Shown: one piece after another, positions 1-6,282 of the stretch
Layout: each line of letters starts with the position of its first letter
Position numbering within the stretch: position 1 is the stretch's first letter
Notes under the pieces: generated by a model
What the model was told of the DNA's origin: nothing
What the model saw: the letters and a program-made list of their open reading frames with translations, nothing else
Databases searched by the model: none
Origin: JAGVYE01 sp964502785
Lineage (GTDB): Archaea; Nanobdellota; Nanobdellia; Woesearchaeales; GW2011-AR9
DNA: 14,272 nt
Assembly: GCA_964502785.1 (NCBI GenBank)
Contig: CAZCXW010000034.1
Location: 1-14,272, forward strand
Reading direction: 5' to 3'
Made by a program: the position numbers and the translations under genes

Positions 1-223
1 TATAATGAACATATCCAAAAACGAAAGGATCATTCTGAGGATCGGAATCTGTACAACCAGCGACTGCTTCTCCTGCCAATGCTGCTTCCGAATCAGAAGA
101 AACATAACTTGGATCTCCTCCGTTCATAACTAAAACAACGACTGCTACGACAGCTACAATGGCAACAATTGCGATATAAGGAATCAAATTGCTTTTATTT
201 TCTTTTGATTTTTCATCTTTCAA
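1..223 (-). CDS. N-terminal part of a membrane-anchored surface protein (paralogue of 9079-9786)
   Basis: Partial gene that runs off the left edge; 74 codons are visible. The start is TTG at 223, chosen because a good archaeal ribosome binding site (GGTGAT) lies 5 nt before it; the nearby ATG is in another frame. After a short charged N-terminus there is a single hydrophobic segment, PYIAIVAIVAVVAVVVLV, then a Ser/Asp-rich stretch with ALAGEA and the beginning of an exported region containing a Cys. The same anchor and the ALAGEA motif occur in the protein at 9079-9786, although many codons differ synonymously, so the protein sequence looks selected. The likely topology is N-in with the C-terminal domain outside the cell. 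Function is unknown. Expression probably depends on the G-tract promoter at 276-310. Confidence 0.8.
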   Translation of the reverse strand, partial: MKDEKSKENKSNLIPYIAIVAIVAVVAVVVLVMNGGDPSYVSSDSEAALAGEAVAGCTDSDPQNDPFVFGYVHY

Positions 224-230
224 ATTGTAT

Positions 231-236
231 CACCTT
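231..236 (-). promoter_or_regulatory. Ribosome binding site that decides the TTG start at 223
   Basis: GGTGAT on the minus strand matches the archaeal 16S 3' end. It sits 5-7 nt before TTG at 223 and has an equivalent (GGTGA) before the ATG at 9786 of the paralogue. Confidence 0.65.
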
Positions 237-275
237 TTTTTTGAATTAATATTGCAAGTAAGCATTCTAGAATCA

Positions 276-310
276 TTTATATTACTTTACTACCCCCCCC
301 AGGAAGTAAC
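276..310 (-). promoter_or_regulatory. Promoter with TATA box and G8 tract inside an inverted repeat (copy A)
   Basis: Read on the minus strand: GTTACTTCCT, then eight G (293-300), then TAGTAAAGT, then AATATAAA (276-283). AATATAAA is a good TATA box; transcription would begin near 253, leaving a leader of about 30 nt with the GGTGAT site. TTACT and AGTAA form an inverted repeat around the G run. The same arrangement occurs at 9838-9874 with ten G. The function as promoter is inferred from TATA spacing; the variable G run suggests slippage-controlled expression. Confidence 0.65.
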
Positions 311-316
311 ATGTCC

Positions 317-847
317 TTAAGAACATCGAAAGAATACAAGTTTTTCTTTTTCGTGCATTGTAACCAAGAATCCACATTCTTCTATTGTTTTTCTCCACTT
401 TTCTTTACTAAAAGCATTAACTTCCTTTTGCCGCTGCCATTCATTAATCTCACCACTATACAGAACGGCAACAAATGTTCCATCTGCTTTGATAATTCTT
501 TTTATTTCTCGCAAGAGCTGCTGATAATTGATAATATAGTTTAAGACAAATATAGCCGTCACAGAATTGAATTCTTCGTCTTTAAGTGGCAATGTTTTTT
601 CTAAGCTTCCAATGATCTTTTCTGTGCATTGTTCGTTGAAATCAAGCATCTTTGGGGAGATGTCAAATCCCACAGAAGGCAGGTAAGAATAAGCACCGCA
701 GCCAAGATCAAGATTTTTTCCTTTTTTAAGAAATTCTAGCTCTTGAGCAATGAGTTCACGACGTTCTTTGTCAATTTTAACGCCCCACATAAAAGCTTCC
801 GCATTCCAGAACGCTTTAATGTCTTGAGGCCAGCCTTTCGCCCAGAG
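317..847 (-). CDS. Class I SAM-dependent methyltransferase, N-terminus lost in an assembly gap
   Basis: Small-molecule or macromolecule methyltransferase of the Methyltransf_11 type; the substrate cannot be told. The SAM-binding motif I is NLDLGCGAYSY, followed by motif II around VGFDISPKMLDF, the post-motif region SVTAIFVLNYI and the strand GTFVAVLYSG. The first ATG inside known sequence is at 790, but the frame stays open and coding-like upstream (residues LWAKGWPQDIKAFWNAEAF) to the N run, so the real start is in or beyond the gap. A candidate is ATG at 920 (MKDKE), 27 nt downstream of a TATA box at 943-953. It joins in frame only if the gap is 57 or 60 rather than 58 bases, which is plausible if the N count is an estimate. 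The stop at 317 lies just upstream of copy A of the G-tract promoter. Confidence 0.8.
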   Translation of the reverse strand, partial: LWAKGWPQDIKAFWNAEAFMWGVKIDKERRELIAQELEFLKKGKNLDLGCGAYSYLPSVGFDISPKMLDFNEQCTEKIIGSLEKTLPLKDEEFNSVTAIFVLNYIINYQQLLREIKRIIKADGTFVAVLYSGEINEWQRQKEVNAFSKEKWRKTIEECGFLVTMHEKEKLVFFRCS

Positions 848-905
848 NNNNNNNNNNNNNNNNNNNNNNNNNNNNNNNNNNNNNNNNNNNNNNNNNNNNN
901 NNNNN
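848..905. other. Assembly gap (58 N)
   Basis: A run of 58 undetermined bases. It separates the methyltransferase body from its probable start codon and lies 63 bases before the tRNA gene. Its stated length would break the methyltransferase frame by one base, so it is probably an estimate. Confidence 0.95.
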
Positions 906-942
906 TTCCTTATCTTTCATGAAAAAAGGCAAAGTTTTTAAA

Positions 943-953
943 AAAATATAAAG
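943..953 (+). promoter_or_regulatory. TATA box serving tRNA-Val and possibly the methyltransferase on the other strand
   Basis: AAAATATAAAG lies 16-26 nt before the first base of the tRNA (969), the expected spacing for an archaeal promoter. Read on the minus strand the same AT block (CTTTATATTTT) is about 27 nt before ATG 920, so it could act in both directions. Confidence 0.5.
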
Positions 954-989
954 ATTTCCCCTAAAGATGGGCCTGTGGTCTAGCGGCTA

Positions 990-1020
990 CGTTTAGAAAT
1001 CCTATTCTAAACGCTGCTGA
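990..1020 (+). other. tRNA intron 1 (D-loop, position 21/22)
   Basis: 31 nt. Its core is a perfect 8-bp hairpin, GTTTAGAA (991-998) with TTCTAAAC (1005-1012). Next to it AGCGGC (982-987) pairs with GCTGCT (1013-1018). Three-base bulges TAC (988-990) and GAT (1019-1021) are left on opposite strands. Cutting after the second base of each bulge gives exactly the canonical D-arm. Boundaries could shift by 1-2 nt. Confidence 0.8.
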
Positions 1021-1036
1021 TGACATCTCGTTGACG

Positions 1037-1077
1037 TAAACGCAGAGTGTTTATGCTAAACGCTTGCGTTTTCTGTA
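1037..1077 (+). other. tRNA intron 2 (canonical anticodon-loop position 37/38)
   Basis: 41 nt. AAACGCA (1038-1044) pairs with TGCGTTT (1065-1071), and an inner hairpin AGTGTTTA/TAAACGCT fills the rest. The bulges are CGT (1035-1037) and TAT (1076-1078), cut after the second base. The short central helix TTGA/TCTG has one mismatch and one G-U pair. The outer helix is the anticodon stem TCTCG/CGAGA. Confidence 0.88.
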
Positions 1078-1093
1078 TCGAGAGGATCCCCAG

Positions 1094-1177
1094 TAAACTT
1101 TAAGAAAGTTTAATCAAAATGCGGGCATGCGCTTCGCTTAGCCCTGCGTGATTAGAAAACTTTCGTTGTTTGGGGAA
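1094..1177 (+). other. tRNA intron 3 (T-arm, position 53/54)
   Basis: 84 nt. The central helix is CCCC (1088-1091) with GGGG (1172-1175). The bulges are AGT (1092-1094) and AAT (1176-1178); cutting AG^T and AA^T restores CCCAG-TTCGAAT-CTGGG exactly. The intron helix is AAAC (1095-1098) with GTTT (1168-1171), capped by a long rod including GAAAGTTT/AAACTTTC and GCGGGC/GCCCTGC. The large size at an unusual site is notable. Confidence 0.85.
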
Positions 1178-1213
1178 TTCGAATCTGGGCAGGCCCATTT
1201 TATTTTAAATAAA

Positions 1214-1576
1214 ATGAAGAATTCAAGCAAACAGATTGGTTTTTTCAGAGAGGATATGCACAGATATGCGGCTTATTACCAACCGGATGAACAAAGATTA
1301 GTTCTCATTCACGGGGATGGCCCTTATTCATGGGCTGTTCTTTTTTATAGAAGTTACCTCAATTTAGCGGAAGCTTATTCTTTGACTCCCATTAAAGCAT
1401 CTGAAACTCAATCTTTGGTGGATAAAATATTGGAAGATATCAAACAGAAGCCCGCCCAAAGATTAGGAAAAACATTAGATCGCACTGTTTGGAAAAAAAT
1501 GGGGATAAGAAAAGATCTCCCCACTGATGAATTCTTGGGTTTGTTTTCTGAGAATGAAACATCAGGTAAATATTAA
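1214..1576 (+). CDS. Hypothetical protein, 120 aa
   Basis: I do not recognise this protein. The open frame reaches back into the tRNA (GTG at 1148), but that part is intron and tRNA exon, so ATG 1214 (MKNSSKQIGFF) is the sensible start. No ribosome binding site is evident; the gene may be co-transcribed with the tRNA, which ends only 17 bases earlier. The protein is soluble-looking, with an aromatic N-terminal half (HRYAAYYQP, GDGPYSWAVLFYRSYL), a Lys-rich helical middle (LVDKILEDIKQK) and a C-terminus KMGIRKDLPTDEFLGLF. There is no signal peptide and no membrane segment. Its 3' end overlaps the putative start of the next small gene at 1554. Confidence 0.6.
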   Translation: MKNSSKQIGFFREDMHRYAAYYQPDEQRLVLIHGDGPYSWAVLFYRSYLNLAEAYSLTPIKASETQSLVDKILEDIKQKPAQRLGKTLDRTVWKKMGIRKDLPTDEFLGLFSENETSGKY

Positions 1577-1747
1577 TTTAAAAAAGTAGTTATTGAAGGA
1601 ATTGAAAAAGTAGTTCCAAGAATTGATGGATATCATGCCCTAATAATTACTTCTGGGAAAAGAGTTATGGTCACTAAAAACTTTGGAAGACTTAAAGATC
1701 TTCCGGAAGTCAGATGGGAACCTCAAGGAAGACTAAGAACACATTAA
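1554..1747 (+). pseudogene. Small hypothetical gene interrupted by a frameshift at an A6 run (decayed or programmed -1 shift)
   Basis: From ATG 1554 the frame reads MKHQVNINLKK and meets TAG at 1587. The frame that follows the A run without a break (-1 relative to the start) reads VVIEGIEKVVPRIDGYHALI and ends at TAA 1747 with WEPQGRLRTH; it has no usable start codon of its own near its beginning. Joined, the product would be about 64 residues. At the junction the codons are AAT TTA AAA AAG TAG, which contain two classic slippery heptamers (T TTA AAA and A AAA AAG) directly before the stop. Either one A was lost (mutation or sequencing error), or the ribosome shifts -1. The downstream frame is also in phase with the preceding gene, separated only by its TAA at 1574. 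Function unknown. Confidence 0.45.
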
Positions 1748-1763
1748 ATTGCCCCCCATAAAG

Positions 1764-1771
1764 CATATAAA
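1764..1771 (+). promoter_or_regulatory. TATA box for the PH-domain gene (leaderless)
   Basis: CATATAAA is centred about 27 nt before ATG 1795, which would place the transcript start at or next to the start codon. Confidence 0.55.
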
Positions 1772-1794
1772 CAATAGCAGACTTCTTTGCGGCG

Positions 1795-2256
1795 ATGGAA
1801 GTTCAGCAAAATGCGCCAATTTATATTTTACCTCAAAAAAAATCGAGAACGCTTATGCCAAAAATGATTACGCTTCTTGTTTTGGGAATTGTCTTCTACG
1901 TGGGAATTTTAGTGAATATCTCATTATTGGAATTAACAGGCAAAGACGAAAGTCTCTTGAAGACAGGTTCATTAATTCTTATCGGAGTTGTAGTTTTATT
2001 AGGAGTTCTTATCGCTTACCATCATGCGAGTTCCGTATATCGTTTCTATCGGGATAGGATCAGCTTTGAGAAAAAACAAATCTATTACAAAGAGATCATG
2101 AATACAAAACCAAAGAAAGATGTTTTGGATCGGGTTTTTAAAACATATTCTATTAACTTGGGAAATAATTTTTTTCTGAAGAATATCCCTGATGGCATTA
2201 ATCTTGAACAATATTTAGGACAGTTAATAGAGTACGTAAAGAAATTGCAGGCCTAA
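1795..2256 (+). CDS. Membrane protein with a bacterial-PH-like domain, 153 aa
   Basis: Two hydrophobic segments (about residues 24-45, ITLLVLGIVFYVGILVNISL, and 60-78, SLILIGVVVLLGVLIAY) are followed by a cytoplasmic domain that starts YRFYRDRISFEKKQIYYKEI. That pattern (a strand with DRI.F, then a YxEI step, then LDRVFKT and a C-terminal helix) is characteristic of the bPH2/DUF304 family found in YdbS-type proteins, but here with one PH domain only. The role is unknown; such proteins are membrane-associated scaffolds or stress-related factors. ATG 1795 is chosen for the TATA spacing (leaderless). A run of six C precedes the TATA box. The gene converges on the transporter at 2315. Confidence 0.75.
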   Translation: MEVQQNAPIYILPQKKSRTLMPKMITLLVLGIVFYVGILVNISLLELTGKDESLLKTGSLILIGVVVLLGVLIAYHHASSVYRFYRDRISFEKKQIYYKEIMNTKPKKDVLDRVFKTYSINLGNNFFLKNIPDGINLEQYLGQLIEYVKKLQA

Positions 2257-2314
2257 GATTATGGTTAATGAAACTATCCTGCACTCCAGATCATATTGTC
2301 AATCATCATCTAGT

Positions 2315-3352
2315 CTAATCTTTATCTAAATATGTTTCCATAACCACCAATGTAAGGGAAAGCACCAATGGCCCGATGATTACTCCCAAAGGGCCTAAGA
2401 CCACCAACCCGCCTAACGTTCCTAAAATAATAACGAGAGGATGAACTTTAGCCCTTTCCCCGATAAGTTTTGGCTTGAGAATATTGTCAATGCTTCCAAC
2501 GATGAGCAAGCCGTACAAAAAGAGCCCAATGCCTTTGATAATCATCGCATCGGAATTCTGGAAAATACCGTCAAGAAACAAGAAAAGTGAAGCTGGCACC
2601 CAAATAATCCCTGTCCCTATGGCTGGGATTAAAGCAAAGAAAGCCGTAACCCCGCCCCAAAAAAGAGGGGAGGAAATACCAAATACAAAAAAACCTAAAG
2701 CGCCTAAAATTCCTTGCAGCAGAGCGATTAATAAATAACCGTAGACCACCCCATGAACAATTTCTTTGAGGCGGCCGATAATGAACGTGTATTTTCGTTC
2801 TTTCATGCTGAGGAACTCGCTTAACCGCCGCTCGAACTGTTCTCCATCCTTTAAGAAATAAAACATGCTGGCAAAGACGATAAAGAGGTTTAAGAGAACA
2901 CGCGGGATGCTGACGAGGATGTTAGAACCGCGGCTAATAACAACATTAGTGGCTGTTTTAAAAATTTCCTGAATCTGGAAATTCACACCAGGATCACGGC
3001 TAAAATCACGAAGAGCTTCACAAAAGGCATTAGTGCAGTTCTGAAAAAATCCCGTAGCCAATTTTTGTTTTGTAAGAGCATACAAGATAAATGATTCTTC
3101 GACAAGCGCTTTCACGAGAAAAACACCGGGCACGATAAAAATTAAGAAAACTAAGAGGCAGAGGATAATCGCAACAAATGTTTTATTCTTAAGACTGGGA
3201 AGAAGTTTGGTATAAATAGGATGAAAGATGTAAGCTAAAATCATGCCCAAAACAAGGGCAAGCAAAAGGTCTTCGATGATAAAAAAAGAGAGTACAAGCA
3301 GGAGAAAAACCAGCACGACAGGAAGATGTTCGCGGTAGTTGATAGTAATCAC
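2315..3352 (-). CDS. AI-2E family (PerM/UPF0118) transporter, 345 aa
   Basis: Integral membrane protein of the AI-2E exporter family (PF01594), which exports autoinducer-2 in some bacteria and exchanges ions in others; the substrate here is not known. The order is typical: two or three helices at the N-terminus (HLPVVLVFLLLVLSFFI, LALVLGMILAYIFHPIY), a soluble stretch about residues 80-140, then the conserved C-terminal half with FASMFYFLKDGE, GYLLIALLQGILGALGFF, GGVTAFFALIPAIGTGIIWV and the ending GGLVVLGPLGVIIGPLVLSL. The start is GTG 3352 (MITINYREH): a TATA box is centred about 26 nt upstream, so the message is probably leaderless, and the GGTGATT motif here is the start itself rather than a ribosome binding site. 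The length is normal for the family. Confidence 0.92.
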   Translation of the reverse strand: MITINYREHLPVVLVFLLLVLSFFIIEDLLLALVLGMILAYIFHPIYTKLLPSLKNKTFVAIILCLLVFLIFIVPGVFLVKALVEESFILYALTKQKLATGFFQNCTNAFCEALRDFSRDPGVNFQIQEIFKTATNVVISRGSNILVSIPRVLLNLFIVFASMFYFLKDGEQFERRLSEFLSMKERKYTFIIGRLKEIVHGVVYGYLLIALLQGILGALGFFVFGISSPLFWGGVTAFFALIPAIGTGIIWVPASLFLFLDGIFQNSDAMIIKGIGLFLYGLLIVGSIDNILKPKLIGERAKVHPLVIILGTLGGLVVLGPLGVIIGPLVLSLTLVVMETYLDKD

Positions 3353-3370
3353 CTTTCTTATGTTTATTTT

Positions 3371-3401
3371 CTATAATATAAAACTTTCTCTGTGAGAGAA
3401 A
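3371..3401 (-). promoter_or_regulatory. Promoter of the transporter gene with an adjacent 17-bp inverted repeat
   Basis: On the minus strand TTTTATATTATAG (3371-3383) is the TATA box, 26 nt from GTG 3352. Directly upstream is a perfect inverted repeat, TTTCTCT-GTG-AGAGAAA (3385-3401), placed where an activator or repressor could touch the BRE. The operator role is inferred. Confidence 0.5.
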
Positions 3402-3420
3402 TTTTAAGTTTTGAAAAGAG

Positions 3421-3458
3421 AGAAGAAAAAAGAAAGAAAAAAAGCCAAATTAATGGCT
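3421..3458 (-). terminator. Terminator of the S-layer gene
   Basis: Just after the TAG at 3463-3465 the minus strand reads AGCCA-TTAATT-TGGCT followed by TTTTTTT and further T-rich DNA down to about 3420. A hairpin plus long T tract at the end of a highly expressed gene fits termination. Confidence 0.65.
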
Positions 3459-3462
3459 ATTT

Positions 3463-6108
3463 CTAATTAGTCGTGGCTGGTGTCGTTGTTACCGGCGATG
3501 GAGCACTAATGGTAGCATCACTGTAGGTTGTACCTTCAATTACTGCTTCCGGTCCCGTAAGTTCAGACCATCTATGGGCGACAATTTTACCTGCAAGCCT
3601 CGTATCAGCGCCAGAGTATCCAGCAACCAACATGGCCATTTTACCGCTGTTGTCAAACAACTTAATGCGGGCTTTTCCAGGTGTGAAGCCATCCGTACAA
3701 TCGGCAGGATTGCCTAACAATTCTGCTGCCACAGTGTTAACACATGGCCCACCAACAACGATTAAGTTTTGCGCCGCAACATTGGATACTTCCGTATCGA
3801 GTTTCGTCGCGTCAACAACTTGGACTGCAACCAAATCGCCTGTTTTGGCTTTACTCGTGGACACAGCTCCGCTCGTGATATATACTTGCGGCAAGCGTTG
3901 TTCCTTAGGGTATTCCAACTCAAGTTCTTGCGGATCTCCGCTAGGTGACTTGAAGGTAACTTTTGTACCCATCGTGGTATAACCGTAGGACACTTCTGTT
4001 TCGCCACTTGGTGTTTTTAACGTTAAACCTTGGTTAAAGGTTGCTCCTCTCTGACCAGGAGTTGCTAAAGCTGCACGAACTTCCGGACCGCTTGTTGCAG
4101 TTATGTTTAACCTGACACCTGCTGGTACGAAGTTGTCGTAGTCGTCAACGTTTGGTGTAGACTGGCTAATTTCTAGATACCTTTCTGAAGTGGCAGATCC
4201 TGTCCAAGAGATGTTACCACCAATGGTAAGGTTCCATACCGATCCGTAGAAATCTACAAAGTCTACCGAAGTAGCTGCGGCAATCGCACCATTTCCGCTC
4301 ATGTCTACAGCGATGTTAAAGTCGTCTGTTCCTTGCTCAGTTTGGTTTTGTACAATGAACGAGTAACCACCAAGCTTAAGAGTTGCGGTTGTTCCCGTCG
4401 CCGTTAGCGATGTTACAGAGTGCTCAATCGTCTCACCATTACCCATGTTCTTAAACTTAATTTTTGGACTCGTTTTTGTTTGTCTGTCAGAACCTTTGTA
4501 CTGGATTAAGTACGACTTAGCAGAACCATCTGTTGATGATCCACCAGTTACGATGAAGAAGTCGTCTTTACTAATGTTTCCTTGTTGGAGAAACAACGCA
4601 TTGGCTTCTTCCATCGTACCATTAATAAAGCTTCCAGTCTCCAACCAATGGAGGCGTTTTTGTCCAGATCGAGCACCAGCACCTTGAGATTCTTCACCTA
4701 AGCTGATGTTATATTGTGCTTCAGCGTACGCTACAGGGATGTCAACTTGATTGCCATCTCCGTCGTTAAGGCGTAGTTGGTATCGTCGAGCGCCAGATGT
4801 TCGTAAGCCAATGGTTTTGACTTCCTTTTCAGACAATCCTTTGTACTCGATGTCAAAAGCTCCAGCCATGAGAACTTCTTTTTCTTCATCAGCCGCAGCA
4901 ATAACGTCACTCAACTTTTGGTTTGCGCCAACCCAGTAGTCATCTCCAGCCGTCATATTGACTTCAACAGTACTGATTGAAGCGGTGCTTGTGTCGTCCG
5001 TACCTGTGAAGATTACGGTTGTTCCGTCAATATCTTCAGAGCCAACTTTCATGTTGTAAGCTCCATTGGCTACAGTTGAGTTGTCGTCCCGCAGTTCTAC
5101 TTTCTGAGCTCCAACATAGAACGTTGCAGAGTGAACTCCTCCAGCATATGCTTGGTATAATATTTCACTTACACCAATTTCGCTGGTATCAGCAAGCCTG
5201 TATGTTTCTCCAACCGCAAGTTTGTTGGTTGTTTCTCCGTTGACGACAAACTTAGCATTTGAGGAATCAACAAAGCTCAATGAAACATCGTATTCTTTGT
5301 CTCCTACTTTATAGGTTTTAGATTCTCCTTCAAGCAAGGTGTCTCGGGATGCGCCTTTCATTAATATCCACTTAACAGATGTGGTACGCCCGGCAGTTGG
5401 TCTTGTCGCTTCAACAATAGTGTACGTTTGGCCGAACATCGTAATGTCGGTATTTCTGAAATCATCTAAGTACGCTCCTGTTGATGTGGATGTCCCATCA
5501 GAGTCAGTAACGTCTGACTGCGCGGAAGAGCCGAATTCTAACCTGTAACGAGCAATTTGACGCCCATTTTTCATGTAGAAATAATCAGCGTCGACATCGT
5601 CATCATTTTCGTCGTATTTTACGGTATTACTATCAGCTGCAGCTTGGTTCTGGTCATCAAAGAACAAGAACTGCTGGTATGTAAACTCGTTTTCATTCGT
5701 CATGTATGTTCCATCACCTAAAGCATCCAATTCTTCATCACCGATGAAGGTGTTAATATCACGGATTGTTTCTCCGTAAATTTGACTGGAGCTGGCGTTA
5801 CTGTTGGACATTTCAAACTTCTTGGAAGAAGTTCCAACCATCCATGCGTCGCCAGAAACTGTCGTTGTTGTTGTGCCTTTTGCAGCAGAACGCACTTTCA
5901 TGCTCGCCGCAATGTCGGTCATCGCTAAGTTATCAATGGGCTTAGCACTTTCACCAACAACCATATAGCCATTGAAGACTCCGTCAGTTACAAACATATC
6001 AGGGTATTGGCTCAAATCTGCAGCCATTGCGCCCATTGCTGTTGCTCCAAGCATTGCTACGCCCGTTCCAACTGCAAACAAGCGTTTCACCATTCTTTTT
6101 ATTTTCAT
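3463..6108 (-). CDS. S-layer protein precursor, 881 aa
   Basis: Main cell-wall lattice protein of the archaeal S-layer family (S_layer_N and S_layer_C, PF05123/PF05124, as in methanococci and DPANN archaea). The start is ATG 6108 (MKIKRMVKRLFAVG), because GGAGGTG lies about 11 nt upstream; the open frame extends 16 more codons but these would include the ribosome binding site. Residues 1-29 are a Sec signal peptide, probably cut after GAMAA. The mature N-terminus DLSQYPDMFVTDGVFNGYMV is the family signature. The middle carries Thr/Ser/Asp-rich beta-domains, and the C-terminal part has MLVAGYSGADTRLAGKIVAHRW, typical of S_layer_C, then a short Thr/Pro-rich tail without a membrane helix. Codon use is more GC-rich and even than in neighbours, as expected for a highly expressed gene. 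It ends in a hairpin terminator and starts with a long leader. Confidence 0.95.
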   Translation of the reverse strand: MKIKRMVKRLFAVGTGVAMLGATAMGAMAADLSQYPDMFVTDGVFNGYMVVGESAKPIDNLAMTDIAASMKVRSAAKGTTTTTVSGDAWMVGTSSKKFEMSNSNASSSQIYGETIRDINTFIGDEELDALGDGTYMTNENEFTYQQFLFFDDQNQAAADSNTVKYDENDDDVDADYFYMKNGRQIARYRLEFGSSAQSDVTDSDGTSTSTGAYLDDFRNTDITMFGQTYTIVEATRPTAGRTTSVKWILMKGASRDTLLEGESKTYKVGDKEYDVSLSFVDSSNAKFVVNGETTNKLAVGETYRLADTSEIGVSEILYQAYAGGVHSATFYVGAQKVELRDDNSTVANGAYNMKVGSEDIDGTTVIFTGTDDTSTASISTVEVNMTAGDDYWVGANQKLSDVIAAADEEKEVLMAGAFDIEYKGLSEKEVKTIGLRTSGARRYQLRLNDGDGNQVDIPVAYAEAQYNISLGEESQGAGARSGQKRLHWLETGSFINGTMEEANALFLQQGNISKDDFFIVTGGSSTDGSAKSYLIQYKGSDRQTKTSPKIKFKNMGNGETIEHSVTSLTATGTTATLKLGGYSFIVQNQTEQGTDDFNIAVDMSGNGAIAAATSVDFVDFYGSVWNLTIGGNISWTGSATSERYLEISQSTPNVDDYDNFVPAGVRLNITATSGPEVRAALATPGQRGATFNQGLTLKTPSGETEVSYGYTTMGTKVTFKSPSGDPQELELEYPKEQRLPQVYITSGAVSTSKAKTGDLVAVQVVDATKLDTEVSNVAAQNLIVVGGPCVNTVAAELLGNPADCTDGFTPGKARIKLFDNSGKMAMLVAGYSGADTRLAGKIVAHRWSELTGPEAVIEGTTYSDATISAPSPVTTTPATTN

Positions 6109-6282
6109 TTTGCTAAACACACCTCCGTGTTTAAATCTACAAACCCACAACATCACTCACGTCCTCTCATAAAAATTCCGAAAGGCATGCCACAAAACGG
6201 ACCAACCTTTTCGATTTTACGGGAAGAGCCATAGAGCTCTTGATGTAAGTAACGCTTCTTACCAGAAATTAATTTATAAGCC
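6109..6282 (-). promoter_or_regulatory. S-layer promoter and long 5' leader with hairpin and strong ribosome binding site
   Basis: A TATA box, CTTATAAATT (6271-6280, minus strand), predicts a start near 6250 and thus a leader of about 140 nt, much longer than at the other genes here, which look leaderless or have leaders of about 30 nt. The leader begins with a hairpin, AAGAGC (6224-6229) with GCTCTT (6236-6241), and ends with GGAGGTG (about 6120-6126) before ATG 6108. A 5' hairpin and strong site would stabilise and boost an abundant message (inference). Confidence 0.6.

Larger units (their letters stand above)
969..1197 (+). tRNA. tRNA-Val(GAC) precursor with three introns
   Basis: Exons 969-989, 1021-1036, 1078-1093 and 1178-1197 join to a 73-nt tRNA. 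The acceptor is GGGCCTG/CAGGCCC (969-975, 1190-1196) with discriminator A1197. The D-stem is GTC/GAC with loop TAGCGGCTAT containing G18G19. The anticodon stem is TCTCG/CGAGA around loop TTGACGT, with anticodon GAC at 1033-1035. The variable loop is GGATC, and the T-stem CCCAG/CTGGG encloses the loop TTCGAAT. CCA is not encoded. No continuous reading of 969-1197 folds as a tRNA, whereas removing 990-1020, 1037-1077 and 1094-1177 gives perfect acceptor, anticodon and T stems. Each junction shows a bulge-helix-bulge-like arrangement, the substrate of archaeal tRNA-splicing endonuclease. The identity as Val rests on GAC and on the GTGGTCTAG..GGNTATGAC region typical of archaeal Val tRNAs. Confidence 0.9.

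Noticed and set aside
1017..1023. CTGATGA resembling box C of a C/D guide RNA
   Set aside because: It lies at the intron 1/exon junction of the tRNA, and no matching D box (CTGA) with kink-turn spacing follows.
1148..1213. GTG start of the hypothetical gene inside the tRNA
   Set aside because: The bases belong to tRNA intron 3 and the last tRNA exon; ATG 1214 is the first independent start.
1752..1757. Run of six C before the PH-domain gene as a third G/C-tract switch
   Set aside because: It lacks the GTTACT/AGTAAA flanks and lies on the opposite strand relative to its gene compared with the two real copies.
3632..3982. Plus-strand frames within 3632-6234
   Set aside because: They are antisense shadows of the S-layer gene, whose GC-richer codons leave long open frames; no promoters or family motifs are seen.
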